A stretch of 64,000 nt of DNA from Winogradskyella arenosi. GTDB lineage: Bacteria > Bacteroidota > Bacteroidia > Flavobacteriales > Flavobacteriaceae. Below are positions 56,511-64,000 of the stretch, piece by piece; the stretch's first letter is position 1, and every line of letters begins with the position of its first letter. The notes under the pieces are model-generated. The model searched no databases. It was not told the origin of the DNA and saw nothing but the letters and a program-made list of their open reading frames with translations. The position numbers and the translations under genes are program-made. The DNA lies in NCBI RefSeq assembly GCF_003337305.1, contig NZ_QPJO01000005.1, forward strand, positions 282,954 through 346,953, given 5' to 3'.

Positions 56511-57491
56511 ATGTTTATAGATTTACAAACCCCAAAAGCCAAACTTAAAACATTTTTAGAGGATCTTAATTTTATTGAAGACCATACCGAAACCATTACC
56601 AAGCTTACAAAACCTGGTGAAGGTAATATGAATGTGGTTTTGCGTGTTGAAACTAATTTACGCTCGTTTATAGTAAAGCAATCACGTCCTTTTGTTCAAA
56701 AATATCAGGACATAAAAGCGCCGATAGAACGTATCGATGTCGAATATCAATTTTATACAACCATTGCTAATAATAGTGAACTTCACCCTTATTTCCCGAA
56801 GGTTTTAAAGTACAATGCAGAGCATCACCTTCTTATTTTAGAAGACTTAGGCACCTGCGAAGATATGACCTTGTTGTATGCTGCTCACAAGATAGACGAT
56901 ACACAGTTAGAACTGCTTGTTAAAATTGCAGCCCATATCCATAGCTCTAAGACGCCTCAAGGTTACCCAAAAAATAGAGCCTTACGCGAATTGAATTACC
57001 AGCATATTTTTGAACTTCCTTTTATGGAAAATAACGGGTTTTCTTTAGATGAAATTCAACCAGGATTGGAAGCGCTTTCTAAAGCGTATAAAACAGATAC
57101 TATATTAAAAGAAAAAATTAAGGTGCTTGGTGACGCCTATTTATCTGAAGGAACAACTTTAATTCATGGCGATTATTATCCGGCCAGTTGGATGACCAAT
57201 AAAGACGCTCTGTATATTATTGATCCGGAATTTAGCTTTTTAGGATTTCCAGAATTTGATCTTGGCGTTTTAGCGGCCCATGCTATTTTAATCACCAAAG
57301 ACGCCAGTTTTATATCTAAGATTGAAGCCTATTACCCACATAAAATAGATGTGTCACGTTTAGCCCAAATTACAGGTGTTGAGATCATGCGCCGTCTTAT
57401 TGGTTTGGCACAATTACCCTTAACGGCGAGCATTAAAGAAAAAGACGCTTTACTACAATTGGCCTATAAGCTTATTATGACAACTTCATAA
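56511..57491 (+). CDS. Aminoglycoside-phosphotransferase-fold kinase
   Basis: 326 residues, APH/choline-kinase fold. The catalytic loop is LIHGDYYPASWMTNKDALYI with Asp and His at about 218-220, and the metal motif is IIDPEFSFLG near 237. The N-terminal LTKPGEGNMNVVLRVETNLR is the nucleotide-binding loop, and FIVKQSRPFVQ supplies the lysine. Sequence around DPEF and the N-terminal EGNMNVVL recall methylthioribose kinase (MtnK), but the full MtnK set is not clear. Being 12 bases after the nucleoside hydrolase, a sugar released from a nucleoside is the likely substrate. Not a resistance gene by context. Confidence 0.83.
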   Translation: MFIDLQTPKAKLKTFLEDLNFIEDHTETITKLTKPGEGNMNVVLRVETNLRSFIVKQSRPFVQKYQDIKAPIERIDVEYQFYTTIANNSELHPYFPKVLKYNAEHHLLILEDLGTCEDMTLLYAAHKIDDTQLELLVKIAAHIHSSKTPQGYPKNRALRELNYQHIFELPFMENNGFSLDEIQPGLEALSKAYKTDTILKEKIKVLGDAYLSEGTTLIHGDYYPASWMTNKDALYIIDPEFSFLGFPEFDLGVLAAHAILITKDASFISKIEAYYPHKIDVSRLAQITGVEIMRRLIGLAQLPLTASIKEKDALLQLAYKLIMTTS

Positions 57492-57512
57492 GAGGCTTAA
57501 AAAGTAATCTTA

Positions 57513-58274
57513 TTAATGTAGGCGTTTAAATTCTGAAGGACTCACCCCAACAGACTGCTTAAAAAAGCGAGAAAAACTACTTATCGCGCCAAAACCTAAA
57601 ACAAAGGCAAGCTCTTTTGTGGAGATATCCCTACGAATTAAACGGCGTTTGGCTTCTGTAATTTGACGTTGTTGAATGATTTGCTTAGCGGTAAGGTTTA
57701 ATTTATCTTTTAAAATCTGATTTAAGCGTTTGGTACTTACCCCTATTTCTTCAGCATAAAATTGGGTTTGTGTTTCCTGTAAAAAATGAGTTTCCATAAG
57801 CTCTAAAAACTGAAAAACGCGTTTTTGCTGAAGGTCTTGAGTTAAAAAGTTTGTATTCTGTAAACGGATCAGGTGCAGCAGCAGAACTTTTAATACGGTT
57901 TTTAGCATAATATAAGAAGCGGCTTCGCGGTCCATCTCCTCTGTAATAAGCTTGAAAATTTGTTGCAAAAGTCCCACCTCTTTAGACGGACTAACAATTA
58001 AGGTAGGATACTTATTAAAAAGCGCCATAACGTCTAAGGCGTACTCAATATCATCTTCATCTATGAGTTCACGTTCAAAATTGAGTAAGACGCCATAAGG
58101 ACTTTTAAAAACAGTGGGATTAAATACCTCATTTAAAGGTTTAAAATGAATAATGATTTCAGAGTTGTTAAGACCTTCAAAATAGATACCCATAGAATTT
58201 ACTGAAAGTAATGCTCCCTTCCCCTCATAAGATCTTATAATCTGAATTTTATTTTTCCAATGTTCCTTTGCCAT
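57513..58274 (-). CDS. AraC-family transcription regulator
   Basis: 253 residues. The C-terminal 100 residues carry two helix-turn-helix motifs of AraC type (EEIGVSTKRLNQILKDKL and ELAFVLGFGAISSFSRFFKQ, then GVSPSEFKRLH). The N-terminal 140 residues should be a cupin-like sensing domain, rich in acidic residues; no ligand can be named. The gene lies 47 bases after the MFS transporter on the same strand, so it probably controls that transporter. It is convergent with the kinase gene 21 bases away. Confidence 0.9.
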   Translation of the reverse strand: MAKEHWKNKIQIIRSYEGKGALLSVNSMGIYFEGLNNSEIIIHFKPLNEVFNPTVFKSPYGVLLNFERELIDEDDIEYALDVMALFNKYPTLIVSPSKEVGLLQQIFKLITEEMDREAASYIMLKTVLKVLLLHLIRLQNTNFLTQDLQQKRVFQFLELMETHFLQETQTQFYAEEIGVSTKRLNQILKDKLNLTAKQIIQQRQITEAKRRLIRRDISTKELAFVLGFGAISSFSRFFKQSVGVSPSEFKRLH

Positions 58275-58321
58275 AATTAGAGTTCAAGTAGCACTCAAAA
58301 ATAACAAGAAAACCTATACAT

Positions 58322-59461
58322 TTAAGCTTTTGATACGTTTTTAAACAAAGCAAACAAAAGGATTCCAAATAATAAAGCCAATACCGCAGCCGTACCGTAA
58401 ATCGAATTGTAATCTTTTGAAATATAATTAATAAAGGTTGATAAGAATTGCCCACCAAAAACACCCATAGAAAATAAACCAAGGTTTCTTCCTTGAGTTT
58501 TGGCTGTACTTACTTCTAACATCATATGATTAAGCAAGGGAATGGTAAAACCAAATCCAATACCTATAAAAAGTACTGTAAAACCTAAAAACCATACGCT
58601 AGTGGTAAAGCTAAGCACTAAATACCCGAACATAAAAAACATAAAACCGAGAGTGACCGTTTTTCCATCACCGAAGGTTTTTACCATTTTAGGCATTTGA
58701 CTTGCGGTTAAAATAGCGACTACAGAGATAAACGCCATAAGGTAACCAGTTTGAGACTCTGTAAAACCAAAGGCCTTAGGTAGGTATAAAGGTAAGGTTA
58801 CAAAACCAACAAAAAAGAGCATCATTGCTAATAGTGAAGCGCAGAAAATTAGTCGTACTTTAAGTTTCTCCGGTTTGCCTTTAACCTCTTGTTCACTATT
58901 TTGAGAAGTCGTTTTAGCTTGGGGTAATGTTTTAGCCACTAGTCCTAAACACAATAATGCTAAAAGATAAATATAGAAGGGATACTGCCAATGTAATTCC
59001 CCTAAAATGCCGCCAATTGCTAGGAAAACAACACCTCCTAATTCAATGGCCATACCTTGCCATGCAATCATTTTTATACGAGCTTGTCCAATAAAGCAAT
59101 CAGCAATACAGGCCGTTACGGCAACTTGAACGGCAACCGTAGCGCCCCCTAATAAAAACCGATCTAAAATAAGCAGGTAGTCATTGGCAATAAAAGCCCC
59201 TAAGAGTCCTAAAATAGCATACGGAATAAGACCAAAAATTAAGAGTTTTATAGCACCCAACTGTGCTAATAACCGTCCTATTAAAGGTGCAAAAACTACC
59301 ACACCTAATGAGGGCAAAGTAATTAACCAACTTGGTGAAAAACTTAAATTTTTATGTGTAACAATTCCTGAAAGTGAAGGTGCTATTACCGTTCCGACCA
59401 TGATGGTTAAGCTACTCACCAATAACAACGTGAATATGCCGATGTTTGATATTTTTTTCAT
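58322..59461 (-). CDS. MFS transporter
   Basis: 379 residues with 12 membrane segments and a central loop at about 184-200 (TSQNSEQEVKGKPEKLKVR). The family loop between segments 2 and 3 reads PLIGRLLAQLGAIKLL, and the usual DRFLLGG motif follows at segment 4. The substrate is unknown; drug or sugar export is typical of such short MFS proteins in this phylum. It is followed by an AraC regulator, a common regulator-pump pair. No terminator was seen between them. Confidence 0.88.
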   Translation of the reverse strand: MKKISNIGIFTLLLVSSLTIMVGTVIAPSLSGIVTHKNLSFSPSWLITLPSLGVVVFAPLIGRLLAQLGAIKLLIFGLIPYAILGLLGAFIANDYLLILDRFLLGGATVAVQVAVTACIADCFIGQARIKMIAWQGMAIELGGVVFLAIGGILGELHWQYPFYIYLLALLCLGLVAKTLPQAKTTSQNSEQEVKGKPEKLKVRLIFCASLLAMMLFFVGFVTLPLYLPKAFGFTESQTGYLMAFISVVAILTASQMPKMVKTFGDGKTVTLGFMFFMFGYLVLSFTTSVWFLGFTVLFIGIGFGFTIPLLNHMMLEVSTAKTQGRNLGLFSMGVFGGQFLSTFINYISKDYNSIYGTAAVLALLFGILLFALFKNVSKA

Positions 59462-59627
59462 GCGGCAAAATTCAGACTATAATTCTGAAATCCCTTTACC
59501 AGTTTTCTAAATAAGTAGACCATAATGGACAATCCTTTAAGCACTGTATACCAATAAATTTTGAAATCAATACAACGTTACCCCACAAACCCGGAATGTA
59601 ATCCTTGCAGAAGTTTAGGGATAGCCC

Positions 59628-60362
59628 TTATTTAAAATAAGCGAGAAGTTTAGATTTTTTAGAGGCAGAGACCAAAATTTCCTGACCATTACTAAGTACC
59701 ACACTACCTCCTTTGCCCTTAACGTATTTTACGATTTCATTGACATTAACCAGGTAACTTTTATGCACCCTCACAAAATTGGACGTTTCCAGTCGTTCTT
59801 CAATATATTTTAAAGTTTTACTGACCAATTTCTTCTTATTGTCCTTCAGATAGATTTCGGTATAATTATCATCGGCCTTGCAATACATAATATCTGCCGT
59901 TTCTAGAACTTCAAAACCATCCTGCTGAGGCAAGGTTATTTTTCCGTTAACCGCATGCACTTTGGGCACCAAAACCTGATCTTGTAGCGCGGTTTCTTTA
60001 GTTCTAATTTCAGTAACATAATCTACAGCTTTAATTAACTCGTCTATAGAAATCGGTTTCATTAAATAATAGGAGGCATGGGCATTAAGCGCGTCAAGAG
60101 CATAATGATTATAGGCGGTAACAAATATGGTTTCAAAAGTAATATCGCCAACTTTATCGAGCAGATCAAAAGCATTACCATAAGGCATTTCCACATCTAA
60201 AAATACGACATCCAAGTCGTGATTTCGAATTAAATCCAAGGCCTCTTCTACATTAGCGGCTTCTCCTAAAATGGAAATATGAGGACAATATTTTTGAATG
60301 TAATTCTTTAAAATAAGACGACTATTTTCTTCGTCTTCTACTAGAATAGCGTTTAATTTCAT
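59628..60362 (-). CDS. LytTR response regulator
   Basis: 244 residues from the Met at 60360-60362; an earlier start at 60407 would add 15 residues before the receiver domain and looks wrong. The receiver domain (1-120) has the acidic pair (LVEDEEN), phospho-Asp56 (VVFLDVEMP) and a Thr/Tyr/Lys end (VTAYNHYALDAL, MKPISIDEL). The LytTR DNA-binding domain fills about 140-244 (DIMYCKADDNYTEIYLKD, RVHKSYLVNVNEI). It is the partner of the LytS-type kinase encoded 66 bases upstream on the same strand. Target genes are unknown. Confidence 0.92.
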   Translation of the reverse strand: MKLNAILVEDEENSRLILKNYIQKYCPHISILGEAANVEEALDLIRNHDLDVVFLDVEMPYGNAFDLLDKVGDITFETIFVTAYNHYALDALNAHASYYLMKPISIDELIKAVDYVTEIRTKETALQDQVLVPKVHAVNGKITLPQQDGFEVLETADIMYCKADDNYTEIYLKDNKKKLVSKTLKYIEERLETSNFVRVHKSYLVNVNEIVKYVKGKGGSVVLSNGQEILVSASKKSKLLAYFK

Positions 60363-60428
60363 GCTTTTTTCTTTAATGTTTGAAGTCCAAGCTGTGCAAT
60401 TTTTCACATTCTTCGACCTCTAAACCCA

Positions 60429-62600
60429 TTAATCTTTTTTTAAAGTGACTACAACTTTTGTTCCGGCATCTTCTGACGTTTGAAAATCACTAATAGAGAC
60501 ATCAACTTTATCTTTATACATTTCATTAAGAATGGCCACACGTTTTTTGATGTTATGCATTCCTTTTGACTTATGTTTCTTTTGATTCTCAGTTTTTAAG
60601 GCTTTAGAGCGCTCCCGTCCGATACCATTATCCGTGATGCTAATGCTAATTTCATCTTTGGACTTGGGTTGTATATGAATTTTTAAAAATCCTTTTTCGG
60701 TTTTATAGCGCAAGCCATGCCAAACGGCATTTTCAATATAAGGCTGTAATAACATTGGTGGAATTTGAAAATGATCTATAACAATAGCCGGATCGACCTC
60801 TATAGCATAATCAAATTTATCTTGAAATCTAAAATGCTCTAACTTGATGTACAAGCTTAGAAGTTCAATTTCTTTCTTTAAGGGAATAAAATCTTCTTCG
60901 CTATTTTCTAAAACCGAACGCATTAATTGAGAGAAATCGGTTAAATATTTATTAGCTGTACGCTCATCATTGGTGGCTATAAACGTATTTACAGAGTTTA
61001 AGGCATTAAAAATAAAATGCGGATTCATTTGACTACGCAAGGATTTTAAGGCTAAAAGATTATTAGCCAACCGTTGTTGCTTGATATATTTAAACATCAG
61101 GTAACCCATAATAAGAAGTAGAATTAATCCTCCCGACAGAGAATAAATAATGAGCTCTTGGCGTTTATTACGTTCTTGGGTTAATTCATATTTACTTTTA
61201 GACAAGGCCCGATCGCTCTCTAGCGAGGTAATTCTGTTTTGCTGTTCTGCAATACTTCTACTGAAACGGGCGGCTTGAGATATTTCTTGAATTTTTTTGG
61301 CATATAAGGCATCCACCACAGACTTATACTCCTCGTTATAAGCCATTGTCTTTTCCGTATTCCCCAACCTTGCATTAACTTCAGAGAGCTTTCGTGTGGC
61401 ATCTAATTTTACATCTAAATCACCTCGCTTTCCAGCTTCCTCTCTACTTTTTTCTAAGTAAGGAATGGCACTATTAAAATCATTATTCAGCAAGTAAGCA
61501 TTACCAATTTTATAATTTTGTTTTTGGGCGGTTATGGCACTTGCATTGTGGATTATAGAATCTTTTTCAATAGCAGCGATCCCTTTAATAGCTTCTTTTC
61601 GCAATTCAATTTCACCATCATAATCGGCATTAAGGCTATTAAATTCCGCGACTTTAACCTGCGCTTCTACGGCCCGTTTTGGATTCTCTTTTTTTGCTAG
61701 ATCTAAAGCATTTCTGAAGTATTTTTTGGCTTTAGCTGTTTCGCCTTGTTGGCTGTAGACTTCAGCGATTTTAGAATTTAAATCGGTGATTTTGGGAATA
61801 ATATTTTGTTGCTGGGCAATCTTTAATCCTTTTTGATATGCTGTAATGGCTAAATCAAACTCTTCTGTTTTTACATAAGCATCACCAATCCCTTCAAACC
61901 ATCGTGTTTTCTCGTCAAGACTTAAGGTTGCTTCATTAATATTTTGCGCCGTTTTAAGACTGGTTTTAAAATCTCCATTACGCAGAAAAGCTTTGGCGAG
62001 CTTAAGTTTCACTGCTGTTTTTTCATTATTCTGAAGACTCACTTTATAGGCCGAAATCGCTAAGTCGAATTGTTTCCAATAGTCATAAATATGACCTAAC
62101 AACTCATGGGCTTCTGCAATCTGACTGCTATTAACATCAACATTTAAAGCATCACCGATAAACTGAATACTTTTTTCGGCATCTTTTTTAAGATACGCCC
62201 GAGCCGAGTCGAGGCTTTGATTAAACCGAGAAGTTTCAGTGATGGTTTTTGAAAGTTTCTGGGATGGTTTGGTTCCTACCACTTCAATAAAAATACGCTC
62301 ATCAGAATTTATGGTATAATAGAGCGTCGTAAACTCCGGATGTTTAATGGTTAACTCATCCCCGATTTTGGCCTTTATATGAAAGATTCCATCCGCATCT
62401 GTAGTTACGTAACCACTACCATTCACCAGGACTTCTACATCCTTGTAAGGCGCTCTGGTATCTTTTTCGTATACCTTACCTCTTATGTTATGTATGGCTT
62501 GTTGTTCTTTAGGCTTTTCAAACGTTCTTTGCTGCCCGAAAGCCATATAACTCATCAAAAGAAAGAGGCTATAGATATAATGTATTTTAAAACTCCTCAC
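60429..62600 (-). CDS. LytS-type histidine kinase with CarboxypepD and TPR domains
   Basis: 723 residues. Signal peptide (1-22, ending FGQ), a CarboxypepD_reg-like domain at about 38-110 (IRGKVYEKDTRAPYKDVEVL), tetratricopeptide repeats at about 130-460, one membrane segment at 484-503, then a His_kinase domain with His528 in RSQMNPHFIFNALNSV and a HATPase end (PPMLLQPYIENAVWHGL, ITDNGIGRERS). So the sensor part is periplasmic and the kinase inside. The TPR-TM-LytS order is common in Bacteroidota, while the added CarboxypepD domain is less so. Operon with the LytTR regulator. Confidence 0.92.
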   Translation of the reverse strand: MRSFKIHYIYSLFLLMSYMAFGQQRTFEKPKEQQAIHNIRGKVYEKDTRAPYKDVEVLVNGSGYVTTDADGIFHIKAKIGDELTIKHPEFTTLYYTINSDERIFIEVVGTKPSQKLSKTITETSRFNQSLDSARAYLKKDAEKSIQFIGDALNVDVNSSQIAEAHELLGHIYDYWKQFDLAISAYKVSLQNNEKTAVKLKLAKAFLRNGDFKTSLKTAQNINEATLSLDEKTRWFEGIGDAYVKTEEFDLAITAYQKGLKIAQQQNIIPKITDLNSKIAEVYSQQGETAKAKKYFRNALDLAKKENPKRAVEAQVKVAEFNSLNADYDGEIELRKEAIKGIAAIEKDSIIHNASAITAQKQNYKIGNAYLLNNDFNSAIPYLEKSREEAGKRGDLDVKLDATRKLSEVNARLGNTEKTMAYNEEYKSVVDALYAKKIQEISQAARFSRSIAEQQNRITSLESDRALSKSKYELTQERNKRQELIIYSLSGGLILLLIMGYLMFKYIKQQRLANNLLALKSLRSQMNPHFIFNALNSVNTFIATNDERTANKYLTDFSQLMRSVLENSEEDFIPLKKEIELLSLYIKLEHFRFQDKFDYAIEVDPAIVIDHFQIPPMLLQPYIENAVWHGLRYKTEKGFLKIHIQPKSKDEISISITDNGIGRERSKALKTENQKKHKSKGMHNIKKRVAILNEMYKDKVDVSISDFQTSEDAGTKVVVTLKKD

Positions 62601-62836
62601 TGGCTTATTGGTTTGTAAGACTAAGCTACATACTTTAATCGGATTCTTAAAATGAGGAATCGTGAATTCCTACCTTTATTTTCAACACATCACCGCTTTA
62701 ACGAGGTCAGATGGAGTGTTCACGTATGGAAAGTGGCCTTTAACGCATTATGACTTTGGAAGATATTTTCTTTTATAGGTAAAGATGCCATTCTAGGTTT
62801 AGACGACCACAGCATTATTCCCTATTTCATAAAACA

Positions 62837-62860
62837 AAAAAAGCTCAATTTTCATTGAGC
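62837..62860 (-). terminator. Intrinsic terminator of porP
   Basis: GCTCAAT (62843-62849) with ATTGAGC (62854-62860), 4-base loop. Read on the minus strand it ends in a run of seven T residues. Confidence 0.9.
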
Positions 62861-62885
62861 CTCTTTGTATAAAATTAGTGATGTA

Positions 62886-63899
62886 TTAGTTTACTGCAGG
62901 ACAGTTACACTCGTACTTCTCTCTTCTACAGTTAAAATTAAATCCTAATGTCAGTTGATGAAAACCACCTGAATTAAAATTCACTGTATTGGCTTGATAA
63001 GAATAAGTATATGCAAATACAAAATTATTGTAATCGACACCGACAAAAGGTGTGATGTATTGTAATTTTTGACTGCTTACACCAGATCCATCTTGAAACT
63101 CAGCACCATCTAAACTACGTCTATATGATAATCCACCCCAAAGCTTACCGAAATCCATTTCCTTATAAACCTTAGCATTGATATCTATAGAAGACTCTGC
63201 TGTTGCATCTCTGTACATGTACATAATAGAAGGCTCATAGCTCCACTCGCTTCCGTATTGGCTAAAAGTATATCCTGTAGAGAATAAATACGTTCTTAGA
63301 TTTTTGTATTCAAAACCATCTATACCATTCCAGTTAATTCCTTCATTATCTAAAATATTCTTGGCTGTAAAATGCGCGTAAAAATCAACAAAGTGATAAG
63401 AGAACCCTACGTCTACATTAAAGTTTGTTGCACTCTGCTCAATCCCCGCAACAGCCTGATCAAATTCACCTGGCGCTAACCAAGACGTTTCATCTAACTT
63501 ATACTGAAGAAATCCTGCACTTAAACCGAAAGATAACATGTTAAGATCAATCTCATTTCTAGAAAACATTAAGTGGTAAGCAAAAGTAGCATAACCACCA
63601 ACTGTAGAATGGTATCCGTTAGAGTCGTTAAAAAGAACACCTCCGATAGCTACAGGAGATTCTCCTATTCTACCATTCATACTCAATGTTTGTAAACTTG
63701 GGGCATCATCTACACCAAACCATTGCTGTCTTGCTGTTAATCTTACCTTGGCACAATTAGCAACACCTGCCATAGACGGATGAATAAGATAATAATTATC
63801 TGTTAAATAATCCGAATAAATAGGAATCCCTTCTTGGGCAAAGCTAAAATTTGCCAAAAAAGCTATAAATGCTGCTAAACAATAGTTTTTTAATTTCAT
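62886..63899 (-). CDS. PorP/SprF family type IX secretion membrane protein
   Basis: 337 residues. Signal peptide (MKLKNYCLAAFIAFLANFSFA, cleavage before Gln22), then the PorP/SprF start QEGIPIYSDYLTDNYYLIHPSMAG and TARQQWFGVDDAPSLQTLS, the family hallmark. The rest is an outer-membrane barrel of 14 or so strands, ending in the CRREKYECNCPAV tail with three Cys. Such proteins help anchor or export large adhesins with a type B sorting signal. The upstream gene, 6 bases away, ends with just such a signal, so the two form a secretion pair. Which sub-type (SprF or PorP) cannot be decided here. Confidence 0.92.
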   Translation of the reverse strand: MKLKNYCLAAFIAFLANFSFAQEGIPIYSDYLTDNYYLIHPSMAGVANCAKVRLTARQQWFGVDDAPSLQTLSMNGRIGESPVAIGGVLFNDSNGYHSTVGGYATFAYHLMFSRNEIDLNMLSFGLSAGFLQYKLDETSWLAPGEFDQAVAGIEQSATNFNVDVGFSYHFVDFYAHFTAKNILDNEGINWNGIDGFEYKNLRTYLFSTGYTFSQYGSEWSYEPSIMYMYRDATAESSIDINAKVYKEMDFGKLWGGLSYRRSLDGAEFQDGSGVSSQKLQYITPFVGVDYNNFVFAYTYSYQANTVNFNSGGFHQLTLGFNFNCRREKYECNCPAVN

Positions 63900-63905
63900 A
63901 AGTTT

Positions 63906-64000
63906 TTATCGTTTCAAGGTAAAATGTGCTTTAAATTCTTTGCGTTGTCCGGTACTTGGTTCATCGTACTCTATTGTAAACCAGTAGCCATCGCTTGGCA
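63906..64000 (-). CDS. T9SS type B substrate, C-terminal end
   Basis: Only the last 31 codons are in the window (stop TAA at 63906-63908). The peptide reads PSDGYWFTIEYDEPSTG followed by QRKEFKAHFTLKR, which fits the gliding-motility-type C-terminal sorting domain (type B CTD): the YWF strand, a GQxK turn and the final HFTLKR. The protein is exported by the type IX system and likely a large surface protein or adhesin. It precedes porP by 6 bases, the usual order for a PorP/SprF partner. The rest of the gene lies beyond the window. Confidence 0.82.
   Translation of the reverse strand, partial: PSDGYWFTIEYDEPSTGQRKEFKAHFTLKR

Noticed and set aside
56511..57491. Aminoglycoside resistance enzyme
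   Set aside because: The fold is shared with many small-molecule kinases; the operon with a nucleoside hydrolase points to sugar salvage.
60363..60407. 15-residue N-terminal extension of the LytTR regulator
   Set aside because: Receiver domains start directly with the MKLNAILVEDE strand; the extra residues look untranslated.
1..64000. CRISPR array, prophage, insertion sequence or tRNA
   Set aside because: No regular spaced repeats, no transposase or integrase reading frame, and no cloverleaf were seen by eye; a covariance-model scan was not possible.

Overview
The window is a stretch of a low-GC chromosome from the Bacteroidota, almost certainly a marine-type member of the Flavobacteriaceae; I do not assign a genus. 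The evidence is a PorP/SprF protein next to a type IX secretion (type B sorting signal) substrate, a lipoprotein form of TamA (TamL) paired with TamB, CarboxypepD-like exported proteins, many signal peptides ending in a Q, lipoboxes ending in SC, and several copies of the Bacteroidota promoter element TAnnTTTG. No rRNA, tRNA, CRISPR array, insertion sequence or prophage was recognised.

Layout. 1-331: end of argH and a bidirectional terminator. 453-9237: nitrogen-assimilation block, with gltB-gltD (minus) divergent from a porin-amt pair (plus). 9575-16446: minus-strand leuA-leuC-leuD-leuB followed by ppc, so leucine synthesis and anaplerosis share a direction and possibly a transcript. 16586-18145: unknown helical protein. 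18247-20981: SAM-I riboswitch, metY, an 85-nt intergenic hairpin, and metX (direct sulfhydrylation route to homocysteine). 21318-21866: NUMOD4/HNH/HTH protein with its own promoter. 22001-29365: tamB-tamL. 29461-36344: guanine deaminase followed by an arsenosugar-type cluster (CMD protein, radical SAM ArsS, exported rhodanese, two glycosyltransferases, nucleoside phosphorylase, sterol-desaturase-like protein, DUF547). 36351-42873: metallophosphatase, CarboxypepD-type protein, GH113-like lipoprotein, FAD oxidoreductase and membrane polyferredoxin. 43084-48036: two GT2 enzymes and a GT-C mannosyltransferase, with a royal-jelly/yellow-family lipoprotein on the other strand. 48052-54327: small exported protein, an acidic protein, then a polyamine operon read on the minus strand (small leader ORF, speA, speB, deoxyhypusine-synthase-like gene, GNAT-nitrilase fusion). 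54803-57491: unknown protein, exported nucleoside hydrolase, kinase. 57513-62600: AraC regulator with MFS transporter, and a LytTR response regulator with its LytS-type kinase. 62886-64000: porP/sprF and the 3' end of a T9SS substrate gene.

How it works together. Ammonium enters through Amt (possibly with the porin serving outer-membrane passage), is assimilated by GOGAT, and feeds amino acid synthesis (Leu, Met, Arg). Arginine is decarboxylated by SpeA and hydrolysed by SpeB to putrescine, which the DHS-like enzyme probably converts to homospermidine. The arsenosugar block needs S-adenosylmethionine. It holds a nucleoside phosphorylase whose base-site residue (Asp233) fits an adenine-type substrate. 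The most interesting unexplained items are the 50-codon ORF in front of speA, the metY-metX hairpin, the lipid-like enzymes inside the arsenosugar block, and the FAD-oxidoreductase/polyferredoxin pair.
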